Both the position numbers and the translations under genes were made by a program. Below the pieces are notes generated by a model, which was given only the letters and a program-made list of their open reading frames with translations, had not been told where the DNA came from and did no database searches. 64,000 nucleotides of DNA, from assembly GCF_035222485.1 (NCBI RefSeq), contig NC_085920.1, positions 1,612,001 through 1,676,000 on the forward strand, in the 5' to 3' direction. Positions 1 through 12,614 of the stretch are shown piece after piece (position 1 is the first letter of the stretch; the number at the start of each line of letters is the position of its first letter). Source of the DNA: Podospora pseudoanserina (Eukaryota; Ascomycota; Sordariomycetes; Sordariales; Podosporaceae).

Positions 1-1022
1 GTATACATAGAGATTTGGATAACGACTACTGCCAGCTATGTTGGTCACTGGCAAAGTCTCGGCAAAGTCCAGAGAACGATAATTGACATACGAGGACATT
101 GGTCTGGAGGTCCTCAAATCACTAGTCATGAGACGAAGTGTGTGACTTCAAAAATGTATTTCTTCTATAACCATGACACATCCAAGCTCGCCGAAAGATC
201 ACACACAGGCATGTGTCAACCGAAACTAGATTCTTTTGCCACGACAAGCACTCAATCTCGGTAGCTTTCTCGACTTCGCGATGACTTGATAATCGGATCT
301 CTGAACAAATCGTTCGTCTGATTTGACCCTTGATAGTCTTGTTCTTGCTATGAAAGCAACATGTTAGCACGAAGCTTTAGATCTTGCTAACGAGTATTGC
401 GACAGAGAGTAGGTATCAAGTCAGAACGCATTTGCATGCTGGGTTTCGTCGTCATCTACGGGGTCTTAAGCCGCTAGGCAACACGGACCAAAATTGATCA
501 TCATGAGAGAAGGAGAGGTAAAAGAGCAGGGAAGGTGCTGATAACTTACCCATACGACAGTGTCACGACTGCTGCTGGCAATGCGATATTCATCTGTTGC
601 AATTGACAGCAGCAGTCACCCAGAAGACCGTTGAAGCCATCCGGGTCAAAAGATACTGGAGGTCGAAGTGGAAATGTCGGTCGCGACTCTAGAAAAAATG
701 TTTCCAGGAAGAATTTGTCGAAACTTCGAAATTGCAGCTTAAAAAAGCAGAATGCTGGTGCACAGACCACACAAGCTCAATATCCACTTGTTGCAGCATT
801 AAGCTCCGATAAGATAAAAGCCTTTATGTGGGGCCATGATGGAATCACCGAGAGCTTTCGAGCTCCCAGACTGAGCTTCTCTATCAGTAAACAGACTTGC
901 CACTGGTGTCTGTCTACAAAGACGTTAAATTCAACGGGAGGCTCGGTCGGCAAACCCAATTTGAACTCTGTTGCCCGGCGACAACAACGTTGGAAAACGC
1001 AAAACATACAAAACAAACCACC
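1..1022. other. Region upstream of HSP78, no gene seen
   Basis: Short open stretches occur on both strands here, but none has a recognisable domain or clear codon bias. The right half should hold the HSP78 promoter and 5' leader. The only regulatory signal I can point to is the heat-shock-type dyad listed separately near position 720. Whether another gene ends left of the window cannot be told. Confidence 0.5.
717..731 (+). promoter_or_regulatory. Heat-shock-element-like dyad
   Basis: The sequence holds a perfect GAAnnTTC core (GAA at 720-722, TTC at 725-727), flanked by TTG at 717-719 and AAT at 730-732 at the spacing of degenerate nGAAn units. It lies about 300 bp upstream of the HSP78 start codon. 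Heat shock factor binds alternating nGAAn units, and HSP78 is a heat-inducible family, so the site is plausible. One perfect dyad could also arise by chance. Confidence 0.35.
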
Positions 1023-3434
1023 ATGCAAGCACGATCACGGCTACTAACAGTAGCCTCTCGGCGCATGGCTGCCGTGTCGAGGGGGGCTACCCGACAGCGA
1101 CAATTTCCCCAAGCCCTCGCTACAACCACACCGCAGACGGCAGCTCTGGTAAACTCACTACGGCTCATGCCATCTGTGGCAGCTCGGCACTATTCCAATG
1201 GCAGACCGCACCCACCGGGCGGTACTCACCGCATGAACATGGGAGGCGAGCCGGAGAAGCCTGCTCTGGAACAATACGGCGTTGACTTGACGGCAAAGGC
1301 AAGGGATGGAAAGCTTGATCCCGTTATTGGCAGATCGGCCGAGATTCAGCGAACGATACAAATTCTATCGAGAAGGACAAAGAACAACCCGGTGCTTATC
1401 GGTAATGCTGGTGTAGGCAAGACGGCGATTCTGGAGGGGCTGGCCCTGGAAATCGTACGGGGGGCTGTTCCGGAGAGCATCAAGAACAAAAGGGTCATCA
1501 GTCTGGACCTTGGCTCGCTCATCGCGGGAGCCAAGTTCAGGGGTGACTTTGAGGAGAGGTTGAAGAAGGTGTTGACCGAGGTGGAACAGGCGAATGGGGA
1601 AGTTATCCTCTTCATCGATGAGCTTCACACCCTTCTGGGTCTTGGAAAGGCCGAAGGGTCTATCGACGCTTCTAATCTCTTGAAACCCGCCCTTTCAAGA
1701 GGTGAGCTTCAGTGCTGCGGCGCTACGACCCTCGCGGAATACCGTCTAATCGAAAAGGACGTCGCTCTCGCGCGGAGATTCCAACCCATCATTGTCAGCG
1801 AGCCAACAGTCCAAGATACCATCAGCATTCTGCGAGGTATTAAGGACAAGTACGAGGTGCACCATGGTGTCCGCATCACTGACGGTGCCCTGGTCGCCGC
1901 AGCTACTTATTCCAACCGCTACATCACCGACCGTTTCCTCCCAGACAAGGCAATCGACCTGATGGACGAGGCAGCAAGCTCTCTCAGACTGCAGCAAGAG
2001 AGCAAGCCAGACGACATCCAACACCTCGACCAAAAGATCATGACCATCCAGATCGAGCTCGAAAGCTTGCGCAAGGAAAAGGACATTGCAAGCAAGGAAC
2101 GACGTGAAAAACTCGAGGCTGATCTGAAGACGTACGAAGATGAAGTCAAGGTCTTGACCGAGAAGTGGGAAAAGGAAAAGGCCGAGCTCGACGCCATCAA
2201 GCAAGCCCAAGCCGAGCTCGACAGAGCCAGAGTCGAACTTGAAGTTGCCCAACGCGTTGGAAATTTTGGCCGCGCATCGGAGCTCCGCTTCGGCATCATC
2301 CCTCAGCTGGAACAAAAGCTCCCCAAGGAAGACGAGAAGAAGAGCGAGACGACCCTGATCCATGACTCTGTCACGGCAGATGACATCGCCAACGTTGTGT
2401 CCCGCATCACGGGCATCCCAATTTCTAAGCTCACCTCTGGCCACACCGAACGCCTGATCCACATGGAGGACATCCTGCGGGAATCCATCCGCGGCCAAGA
2501 CGAAGCCCTCAAGGCCGTCGCCGACGCCGTCCGGATGCAGCGCGCCGGGCTCAGCGGGGAGAACCGCCCCCTGGCATCCTTCTTCTTCTTGGGGCCTACC
2601 GGTGTAGGCAAAACAGAACTCTGCAAGAAACTAGCCGGTTTCCTCTTCTCGACCGAGTCGGCCGTAGTCAGGTTTGACATGTCGGAGTTCCAGGAGAAGC
2701 ACACAATTTCTCGTCTGATCGGTGCTCCCTCTGGATACGTCGGGTACGAGGACGCGGGTCAGCTCACGGAAGCCGTCAGGAGGAAACCCTACGCCGTCCT
2801 CCTCTTTGATGAATTCGAAAAAGCCCACCGCGACATCTCGGCTCTGCTCCTCCAAGTCCTCGACGAAGGCTACCTCACCGACGCCCAGGGCCACAAGGTC
2901 GACTTTAAGAATACCATCATCGTGCTCACCTCCAACCTGGGCGCTGAGATCCTGGTGGGAGCGGACATGCTCCACCCTTACAAGGAGACTCCGGACGGGG
3001 ACATCCACCCCGACGTCAAACGTGCCGTCATGGATGTTGTTCACTCCCAATACCCGCCCGAGTTCCTCAACAGGATCGACAGCTTTATTATTTTCAAGAG
3101 GCTGGCGCTGGAGGCGCTGAGAGATATTGTGGATATTCGGCTGAAGGAGCTGCAGCAGAGGCTGGACGACAGACGGATCACGCTCGAGGTTCCGGGGGAT
3201 GTGAGGCAGTGGTTGGCGGAGAGGGGGTATGATCCCAAGTTTGGGGCGAGGCCGCTGAACAGGTTGATCACGACGGAGATTGGGAACGGGCTGGCGGATA
3301 AGATTATCAGGGGGGAGATTAGGAAGGGGGATCATGCGGTTGTGAGGGTGAATGAGGAGAAGACGGGGTTGGTGATTGAGGGGCAGCCTGGGAAGGGGAA
3401 GGAGGGCCGAAAGGAGGAGGGGGAGGAGAAGTAA
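1023..3434 (+). CDS. HSP78: Mitochondrial Hsp100/ClpB disaggregase HSP78
   Basis: This single exon encodes 803 aa. The start is the first ATG of the frame, at 1023; the open frame runs further upstream without an ATG. The N-terminus is rich in Arg and Ser with no acidic residues ([20 protein letters not shown]), as expected for a mitochondrial presequence. Two AAA+ modules follow: NBD1 with Walker A GNAGVGKT near residue 127 and Walker [11 protein letters not shown] near 195, then a coiled-coil middle domain, then NBD2 with Walker A GPTGVGKT near residue 524 and Walker [13 protein letters not shown]. The bacterial ClpB N-domain is missing, which is normal for HSP78. The family works with mitochondrial Hsp70 in the matrix to resolve aggregates and protect proteins under heat. 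The Lys/Glu-rich C-terminus ([12 protein letters not shown]) looks like a lineage-specific tail. The family assignment is very secure. Confidence 0.97.
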   Translation: MQARSRLLTVASRRMAAVSRGATRQRQFPQALATTTPQTAALVNSLRLMPSVAARHYSNGRPHPPGGTHRMNMGGEPEKPALEQYGVDLTAKARDGKLDPVIGRSAEIQRTIQILSRRTKNNPVLIGNAGVGKTAILEGLALEIVRGAVPESIKNKRVISLDLGSLIAGAKFRGDFEERLKKVLTEVEQANGEVILFIDELHTLLGLGKAEGSIDASNLLKPALSRGELQCCGATTLAEYRLIEKDVALARRFQPIIVSEPTVQDTISILRGIKDKYEVHHGVRITDGALVAAATYSNRYITDRFLPDKAIDLMDEAASSLRLQQESKPDDIQHLDQKIMTIQIELESLRKEKDIASKERREKLEADLKTYEDEVKVLTEKWEKEKAELDAIKQAQAELDRARVELEVAQRVGNFGRASELRFGIIPQLEQKLPKEDEKKSETTLIHDSVTADDIANVVSRITGIPISKLTSGHTERLIHMEDILRESIRGQDEALKAVADAVRMQRAGLSGENRPLASFFFLGPTGVGKTELCKKLAGFLFSTESAVVRFDMSEFQEKHTISRLIGAPSGYVGYEDAGQLTEAVRRKPYAVLLFDEFEKAHRDISALLLQVLDEGYLTDAQGHKVDFKNTIIVLTSNLGAEILVGADMLHPYKETPDGDIHPDVKRAVMDVVHSQYPPEFLNRIDSFIIFKRLALEALRDIVDIRLKELQQRLDDRRITLEVPGDVRQWLAERGYDPKFGARPLNRLITTEIGNGLADKIIRGEIRKGDHAVVRVNEEKTGLVIEGQPGKGKEGRKEEGEEK

Positions 3435-4243
3435 ACAACAGTTGTGGGTAAAGGGGAGAAAAGTGTAAGTTTGTTGTGCAAGAAAAGTTACAGATGAAGA
3501 CGCCGCTCCATCGTTTAACAGGAGATTAGGGGGGCGTGTCCATGCATGAGTTATGGCGCTGGGAATGTATATCATGGTAGCATTTTGGAAGGGGGGGGGT
3601 TGGTTTTTGGACTTTGTATATTTTTGTATCATCATATTGTAGATTGGGAAATGAGACATGAGAACATGCTGTGAATATTTTCCCTTGCCCTTGTAAATTC
3701 TGGTGGACGACACTTGGGGTTCTAGTCATGCTCCACAAAGTACCTCAAGACATAAGAATGAGCAAACAATGTGACAAGACAACCTTTCTTTGTGCCCCCG
3801 AATCCAGGCATACCACGCCAGAAGAGGACCCCCCAACCCTCACCGCGAGCAACCACCCTCACACGCTCACCTGCCCCATTTCGTCTTGAATAAACCAGAC
3901 AAAGAAAGCTCGATCCAAACTATGGAACCAAACTGGAGCTCGAAACCAATACCTGGAGCTAGCCAGTCAATTGCAGATGACGAACCCATCTTTGTGTTGC
4001 GTGTGACCATCTAGGTAAACTTGAACCGCCGCCAGATGATGCCCAACGGTTACGTACGCTCACCTAGGCAACACTATTGCCATCACACAATTCCTCATTT
4101 CATTTGCACCATCCCAGCGTTATAAGCAAAACACAAATCGCATTACACCAAGCATGCTAGAGTACTCATAACAATCGTGTATAGGAGAGAGAAACAGAAA
4201 AGGGAAAAGCCAAGACTGGAAAAACGGAAAATCAAATTGATGA
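3435..4243. other. HSP78 3' flank, no gene seen
   Basis: This is the convergent interval between HSP78 and the reverse-strand ARF1 region. It should carry the HSP78 3' UTR and polyadenylation signals. The short open stretches (for example 3790-4014) show no recognisable domain. Confidence 0.5.
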
Positions 4244-4567
4244 TTAGCAACTGTGTTTACAGCCCCCGTAACACTCCTTGCACGCCCACCACTTCTCCCG
4301 AACAAAAACAACATCCATAACTTCCTCCCTGCTGTATAACGTATTCCCCCTTTTCATCCCTTCGCATCCTCGGCATATCATCAGACGTAGACGTGGAGAG
4401 CCAGGTTGAGAAGGAGTCGGGGCGTTCGGGGAAGTAGCAGATGGACTGTTGTTCTCTCCTGACGATGTATCAAATTGTACAAGATTCCAAGCCAATACGC
4501 CCCCTGTCTTTCCGAAAAGTGACCAAGTTTGAAAGAGAGTGTCGATTCTCCCTCTGCATCTTCTCAT
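4244..4567 (-). CDS. Possible small Cys-rich protein, unrecognised
   Basis: This complete ATG-to-TAA frame encodes 107 aa in the 3' flank of ARF1, on the same strand. I do not recognise it. The first half is unremarkable and the middle is rich in Ser and Pro. The last 45 residues hold CRGC, then CKECYGGCKHSC, giving seven Cys in all counting one near the N-terminus. That spacing resembles a small zinc-binding or disulfide-rich tail. There is no clear signal peptide. It may be an independent small gene, or chance coding inside the ARF1 3' UTR, which begins 150 bp away. Nothing shows that it is transcribed separately. Confidence 0.25.
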   Translation of the reverse strand: MRRCRGRIDTLFQTWSLFGKTGGVLAWNLVQFDTSSGENNSPSATSPNAPTPSQPGSPRLRLMICRGCEGMKRGNTLYSREEVMDVVFVREKWWACKECYGGCKHSC

Positions 4568-4718
4568 CGTGAACGGCTGTCACCATAGAGACAGAAACCG
4601 CCGTGTGTAATGTTCATGGACCAGTCGATCGTCTAAAATTGGGTATATTTGAGAGCACAATCGAACCATGCTTGACTGACCGGTGAAGGGGACCGGCCTG
4701 TGGTGTTCTGCGTTACAT

Positions 4719-6777
<2,059 letters not shown>

Positions 6778-7460
6778 ATGTTTCTGCGCACAGCAGCCAA
6801 GCTGCTGCTCTCAGCCAGCGTGCTGGTGAGCTCAGCTCTTGCACACAACATCCAGCTCCCAGCCCACGGGCGCGAATGCTTCCACGAGAACCTGCACCGC
6901 GATGATAGGATGACGGTCACTTTCCAAGTTGGCGACAGGGAGTTCGGAAGCTCTGGCAATCTTGATATTGATTTCTGGGTATGTCTTGGTTCTCAATGGG
7001 CGGAAGGGGGAGCAGCCGACTAACCAAGTTTTGTTTCGATCCACAGATCACCAACCCTGTCGGCGGATTCGAAGTAAACGAAAAGTCCATCTCCAACGGC
7101 GACTTCTCCTTCGAAGCCAAGCATGACGGCAAGTACCTGTACTGCTTCGGCAACGAGCACTGGGGTGCCCACTCCAAAGAGGTCTCGTTCAACGTTCACG
7201 GCATCGTCTACGTCTCCGAGGCCGATGCCCCCCAGGATCCCCTTGAGGTGGAGGTGCGCAAGCTGTCAGAAATGCTGGAGCGGGTCAAGGATGAGCAGGG
7301 CTATATCATTGTTCGTGAGCGCACCCACCGTAACACGGCCGAGAGCACCAACAGCAGAGTCAAGTGGTGGAACTTGTTTGTTATCGGTATTGTCGTTGGC
7401 GAGAGTGTCTTCCAGGTCTGGTGGCTCAGGAGATTCTTTGAGGTCAAGCGGGTTGTTTAA
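6778..7460 (+). CDS. EMP24: p24-family cargo receptor, EMP24/TMED2 type
   Basis: Two exons, 6778-6978 and 7047-7460, encode 204 aa, with a 68 bp intron (GTATGT donor, CCACAG acceptor). The order is a signal peptide of about 22 residues ending ASVLVSSALA, a GOLD domain containing the YLYCFGNEH motif, a coiled coil, a single membrane span (LFVIGIVVGESVFQVWWL) and a short cytosolic tail RRFFEVKRVV. The FF motif with the basic-hydrophobic end is the COPII/COPI sorting signal of the p24-beta (TMED2/Emp24) subfamily, which separates it from Erv25. p24 proteins form hetero-oligomers that cycle between ER and Golgi and load GPI-anchored and other cargo. The ATG chosen is followed directly by the signal peptide. 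Confidence 0.93.
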
Positions 7461-8005
7461 GGAGGAGGCAAAGCCTCGGGGTTTGCATTGCTCGAATAAA
7501 TGCATATATACACCTTTACTACACGGGTTATCCATATTTTGGGCGCAGGATCTGGCGGTGCGGAATACGAAAGTGGATTCAGGGGTAATTTTGTCTTTGG
7601 GGCTCATGAAGCACAGCAATGGTTTGATGTAAGAAGGAGAGGGTGTAGCGTCACTGTCTGCCATGAAGGCACAGGTGCTTGTAGATGCAATGTCACGATA
7701 ATTCATGATCTACCACTTTGTTTTTGGTTTCGGAGCGCTGCTGATCGCATGGAGTGCCCAGTGGCTAGAAAAGGCCGTCTCTTTTCACTGGTCACGCTGC
7801 TGGACCATCAGTCAAACAAGCATTTTCAATCATGTACAGCAGATTCATTCATTTACTCGTCTAGAAATAGATCTTTGCTCATGCTCTTCATATGCCAACA
7901 GAAGCAGGTAAACCAATTATATCCCCAACGCCGTCGGAAACCCAACCAAAGTAGGTAATCAAGGAAACCACCCATGTATAATATCCTCCCCTCTCCATGG
8001 GTATC
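7461..8005. other. Convergent 3' interval EMP24/DUF3405
   Basis: This short interval joins two 3' ends. An AATAAA-like signal followed by ATATA occurs just after the EMP24 stop (7494-7510), consistent with a polyadenylation site. I see no further gene. Confidence 0.5.
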
Positions 8006-10696
8006 TCAAGCAGAAGGATCAACCTCCACAAAAACCTCATCCTCCTCCCTCCTATGCTCCTCCACCGGCAACTTCACCTCCTTCACCGGGTGCAACAACA
8101 TGGGCGGTAAACACATCCTCCCCTCCCCACCTCTCATCCCCCCGGGCGTCTTCTCATCCTTTGTCCCAGTCTCGTCCATCTCCAACTCGAACTGTTCTCC
8201 CCCATCATTATTCACCTTGAGCCCCATCCACCGTCTATACAAATTCCCACTAAACCCCGCGTTGTAGAACCACGTCAGCCCCCTCATATTGTGCTCCTTG
8301 TCACCGTAAACCGATGTCCTGCCCCCACCAGAGGCACCATTCCTCCCCCCGTTGAGGACCCGTGCGAGGTAATCCGCCGGCCAGGCTCTGTCGACAAACA
8401 CAGGGTGAGGTGCATACACAGCCTTAAACCCGTGGTGAAGCGCCACCGTGGCTGGCCACATTTCCGGAAACGCGTGGTGTTTCTTGAAGGCTGTCTCCCT
8501 GTGCATGAGAAGGAGTAGTCGTCTTGACATTCTAGACGCGGTGATGATCTGAGCTCTTCTCGGCGGGAGGCCACGTTGGGTGTTGTACCCCGTGATATCA
8601 CTCGCCAGCTTCCAGGATGTTCCCTCCGGATCGAAAATGGGCGACAAGGTGATGAGATCGGGCTCTTCCCCGACGCCCCAGGTATATTTATCCCTTTCGT
8701 AAGAAGTAGGCGGGACAGGGTCGTGCTCGTGCTCGAACCAATCTTTGGGATCTTCTGGCCGCAAGGGACCCCAGACCGAGCTTTCGGTTTGGGGTTTTGT
8801 CACTGGGGGAGAGGGGGATTTGATGGAGCCGGGGAGTTTATCCCACATGTTGTCTGCCGTCACGGTCCCGTGCTCGGTTTGGACGCGGGCCATTTGCTTG
8901 AAGTCCTCCCATGAGCCGTGGACATAAGGCATGTAGAACCTGCCGTTGCGCTCCCAGAGGCCTTTTCGAGGTTGGGTTTTGGACCAATTCTCGAGTTTGG
9001 TCAGGAGGTCGTAGTAGTGGCCTGTGTAGCGGATGTCCATTTCCCATTGCCAAAAGTACTCGTATTCTGGGTGGTTGTAGGCGAAGTGCTGCATGGCCAT
9101 TTGGAGGCCGCGGTAGGAGCCGTGGACGGGGAGGTCGGGACCGCGGGTGAAGAGGTCGACGATGCCTTGGTAGACGGCGAGCATTTGGGTTTGGGACCAG
9201 AGGGTGGCGATGCCGCGGAACTCTTCGGGGACGGTCTCATTGATGCGGGCGCGGTAGGCTTCGTCGTCGGCCCAGACGGGGTTGCGGGCATCGTTGCGGA
9301 CTTGGACGAGGAGGTGGACGTCGTAGCGGCCGCCAGAAGCAAGAGAGAGCTCGGCGATGAGGGCGCGGAGGTTGAGGATGTCTTCCTCCTTCCACTGAAA
9401 CTCATCCCAGCAGCGGAGGACGACAGCGGTGCGAGGGAGGTCGCCTTGGGGGTTTTCCTGCAGAGGTTTCTCTTCCTCTGCCGCAGTCTTATTATGTCCG
9501 GCCGCGGCAGGCCTGACGCTCTCAACCACAGGCGTCTTGGCCTCGCGCACAGCGAACTTCGCACCCCTAATTCCATCCCCAATATAGAACCCACTCGGCG
9601 CCGCCTCCTTCCTCACCAAAGGCTTATACCTCTTGGCGTTGGCTTCATAACACCGTCTCTGCGCATCCGCCCAGTCGACCCTCCTATAATCCACCTCCTG
9701 CCCCGTCCCCCGAAACTCCCCCGCCCCCTCCCTGTCCCCGTGCTCGCCCACCCCAAGGCCCCCCTTCTTAATAGAATACCCATACCCATAAGGCCCGTAC
9801 CTCCCAAACCTCTCAAAGCACACATCCTCCGGCAACGCCAAAAGCTCATAACTCCCCAGCACATTGTCCGGAAACCCATCCGGCCTCCCCTCCAGATACC
9901 TCACCCCAGGAACTTTTACTTTCCCCCCTCCCACCTCCAAAAAACACTCCTCCACCTCCCCCCTCTGGGGCAAAACACCCCCCTTGTACCCCTCAAACCC
10001 CTTACTCTCAGGCACCCCCTTCCCCGCCCTTGTCCCCTCCCCCCCATCCCAGCCCTTTTCCTCTCCTAATCTCGGATACTCAGGCACATTCCCCTCCAAC
10101 CCAACCAACCTCCTCACCCCCCCGTAATACCTCGTCAAAAAATCAAACTGCTCCCACACCGCAGGAACGGGCTTTTTAATTGCTTCCGTCTTCCCCTCCG
10201 CGATCCGTTTATTTTCTAGTTGTGACGCGCGGATGAGGCCGAAGATGAAGATTACTATGGTTGACATCATCAAGATGCACAGCCAGCGAATAACCTTGTT
10301 CGGGAGACGGTACAAAAACCTTGGCCGGGCTACTGGCCCCCTCCGTGGGGGTTTACGATGCCCATGTTTGGGGAGGAGCATGTTTATTGTTGAGGTGCGG
10401 CGGGGGGAGTCTGGGGATGATGAGCTGGGGGAGGTGGTGGGGTAGTCGCTGTCGTCGTCGGCTTCGGAGCCGGAGGAGGAGGGGGAGAGTTCAGAGTCGG
10501 AGTAGCGCTCTTTGGTTGTTGCTGCTGCTGTTGTTGTTGTTGTTCTTAGGGAGCGGAGGGGGCGGCGGGAGGAAGATGTGCTGGAAGAGTGTTTATAGTG
10601 TTTTGGTGGAACTTCCTTGTATAAAGGGAGTTTGTTGTTGTTGTTAAGGTCGCTTCCTCGTGGGCGGAGGGGGTTGAGGCTGGAGAGGAGGCCCAT
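8006..10696 (-). CDS. DUF3405 family type II membrane protein
   Basis: This single exon encodes 896 aa. A Ser/Arg-rich cytosolic tail of about 134 residues is followed by one membrane segment (VIRWLCILMMSTIVIFIFGLI, about 135-157) and a long lumenal domain, a type II layout typical of Golgi glycan enzymes. The lumenal part carries stretches I associate with the fungal DUF3405 family, such as YEYFWQWEMDIRYTGHYY and the downstream RKGLWERNGRFYMPYVHGSW. DUF3405 proteins are thought to be glycosyltransferase-like, but no reaction is established, so function stays open. The repeated acidic pairs in the central region (for example EMDIRY) could be metal-binding; that is inference. The gene is divergent from the BiP-like gene with 1.9 kb between start codons. 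Confidence 0.85.
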   Translation of the reverse strand: MGLLSSLNPLRPRGSDLNNNNKLPLYKEVPPKHYKHSSSTSSSRRPLRSLRTTTTTAAATTKERYSDSELSPSSSGSEADDDSDYPTTSPSSSSPDSPRRTSTINMLLPKHGHRKPPRRGPVARPRFLYRLPNKVIRWLCILMMSTIVIFIFGLIRASQLENKRIAEGKTEAIKKPVPAVWEQFDFLTRYYGGVRRLVGLEGNVPEYPRLGEEKGWDGGEGTRAGKGVPESKGFEGYKGGVLPQRGEVEECFLEVGGGKVKVPGVRYLEGRPDGFPDNVLGSYELLALPEDVCFERFGRYGPYGYGYSIKKGGLGVGEHGDREGAGEFRGTGQEVDYRRVDWADAQRRCYEANAKRYKPLVRKEAAPSGFYIGDGIRGAKFAVREAKTPVVESVRPAAAGHNKTAAEEEKPLQENPQGDLPRTAVVLRCWDEFQWKEEDILNLRALIAELSLASGGRYDVHLLVQVRNDARNPVWADDEAYRARINETVPEEFRGIATLWSQTQMLAVYQGIVDLFTRGPDLPVHGSYRGLQMAMQHFAYNHPEYEYFWQWEMDIRYTGHYYDLLTKLENWSKTQPRKGLWERNGRFYMPYVHGSWEDFKQMARVQTEHGTVTADNMWDKLPGSIKSPSPPVTKPQTESSVWGPLRPEDPKDWFEHEHDPVPPTSYERDKYTWGVGEEPDLITLSPIFDPEGTSWKLASDITGYNTQRGLPPRRAQIITASRMSRRLLLLMHRETAFKKHHAFPEMWPATVALHHGFKAVYAPHPVFVDRAWPADYLARVLNGGRNGASGGGRTSVYGDKEHNMRGLTWFYNAGFSGNLYRRWMGLKVNNDGGEQFELEMDETGTKDEKTPGGMRGGEGRMCLPPMLLHPVKEVKLPVEEHRREEDEVFVEVDPSA

Positions 10697-12614
10697 TTTG
10701 GGGTAGGTTTGAGGACTGGAGGGGTTGGGGGGGTTAGTTGAGGGTTTGAAGGGGGGAAATAGCTTCAGAAATGGGTGCTTTACCTGAAAAACAGACCAGA
10801 CGATCAGAGTCTACGAGACTCCCTCGCTGAGGCTTTGCAATCAGATGCCAATTGTCGCCATACACTCTTGTGTTTGTCCAAAACCGAATCCAACAAAGAA
10901 ATGTGTCGAGTTTTGCCTGTTGGGCGTTGTTGATACTGCCCGATAAGATTTCAAAAGTCAACAATGAACAATTGACAGTCAAAAGGCAATTCAACCCGAG
11001 CCGGTGGATATCGTGGGCTTCCCAAAGTATGTACAATCAACAAGCGTGCATAAGCTCCATTGAATATATTTCTGGGGAGCTGCTGCAGGATGCACTTCAA
11101 CAACAAGTTGGATTGCCATGACGGGCGGTGTTGTGGTCCCCCGCACTGATTGGTTGTCTGAATGCTGTTGTGAGCAGAATCGCGTGTTGCTCGGCAACGG
11201 GGGGCTCTCGGACAGGGGTTTGGGCCTTGGTTATCGTGGGGTAAGCGCCAGCCAAGGCTAGCTTGGCTTGTCCAACTTTGATGTGATCACAATTTGGATG
11301 GACTTTGGGAAGTGAAGCATCTTTTTTTTTTGTTTTTTGAAGATATCGCAAGGTTCTGCCTGAGGCTTTCAATTGATACTCGGTAAAGGTTCGCGAGACA
11401 GGATCGGTTCCAAAGTGCTGGGAGCGGGCGCATTCCAAAGCTCGTGTTAGTGTGGAATCTGTAGAGAACACGCTGTTCTCATCACAAAGGTGACTCATGG
11501 TAAAATGATAGTTTCAGCACACGATCTACTAGCATGGTTTACTGTGGTGAAGATAAGATGAAAGAATGAGATGGAAGTCATTTCTCGTCTGAGGTTCTGC
11601 GATCTGTCTTTTTTCGTATTGTAAGAGTCATCCATTGTGTGAGCTGGCCGGCGGCTAGCATGAGCATAGGGCCGTTGTGGGTTAGAGCTCATCTCCATTG
11701 AGAACAAGATGAACCTTTGTTGTGATCATCTCGTTTTTGGGAACTGAGATGTGTCTTTTTCAAGAAATGAAAGAGTCATCGGTGGGTTGCTGGTGTGTGT
11801 GTGTTGGCCTGGGCTGGGGCGGTTTGAGGATGCGGCAAAGCGGATGAGGACGATAAGTCCGAGGTGTGACCTTGGACTTTAGAGACCAACTTCAAAGGTC
11901 AGAAAGAGGAAAACTTAGGACCTCAGATGCTTAAATTTTGAAAAATTGTGCCTGTTCTGTCGGATGTGAATGAAGTATTTGGTGCTCCAGTGTCTGAATC
12001 GGTCAGGTCAGGGGTAAAAGGTCACGTACATGGCTGAATATGGGACAATCGCAGTTCAGCAAAGTATCTGAAGCTTCTGACAACCATAATCAAGTGCAAA
12101 TACCGAGCTAAGCCCTGTACCTGGATCCCTGCCACCGATCTACCCACACTGTCGGATCCGAATGGCAGGGCTGGGGGAGGCAGTGGTCGCAGAGGGGGAG
12201 GGTTGTTATGGTGGTGGGCCAGCTTCGACCCGCGCAGCTAGGTTCATGGTTTCAGACCTGGACCAGAACATTGGCATCTGTGACTCTTTCTTGTTATTCC
12301 TGGTTTCAACAGAGGAATATGTGTTCTGTACTGAGTTCTCGTTGAATCCAGCATCTTCTGATGAGGCCGATTGTGAGGTCTGTACCGGGGAGGTATCATG
12401 CTGTGCCATCATCCATGATGTTGACAGATTGTCAGAAGTTGAATGGCGGCTTCGATTGGTTTTGTTATAACAGCTTCACACCTCAGGCTTTCTTGTAATC
12501 AGTATACCTTCCCACTCATACCCATTGTTTATACATATCACTTCAATCTTGGGGATTCAGAAGATAGGTACCTACCACAAGTCCAACAACTCGCAACAGC
12601 ACCAACCTCACAAG
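10697..12614. promoter_or_regulatory. Long divergent intergenic region, DUF3405/BiP-like
   Basis: These 1.9 kb separate two outward-facing start codons. Open stretches at 11097-11498 (-) and 12162-12470 (+) have no recognisable domain. A TATA-like TATACATAT lies near 12531-12539, about 80 bp upstream of the BiP-like ATG. I looked for unfolded-protein-response elements of the CAGCGTG or CCAAT-N9-CCACG type and did not find a convincing one by eye. Confidence 0.45.

Noticed and set aside
2631-3713. 360-codon antisense frame across HSP78
   Set aside because: It is a mirror of the GC-rich coding strand and shows no conserved motif. Other antisense frames (for example 1746-2498, 35267-36577 and 8918-10069) were rejected for the same reason.
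11097-11498. 133-codon minus-strand frame between the DUF3405 and BiP-like genes
   Set aside because: No domain, no splice support and ordinary non-coding composition.
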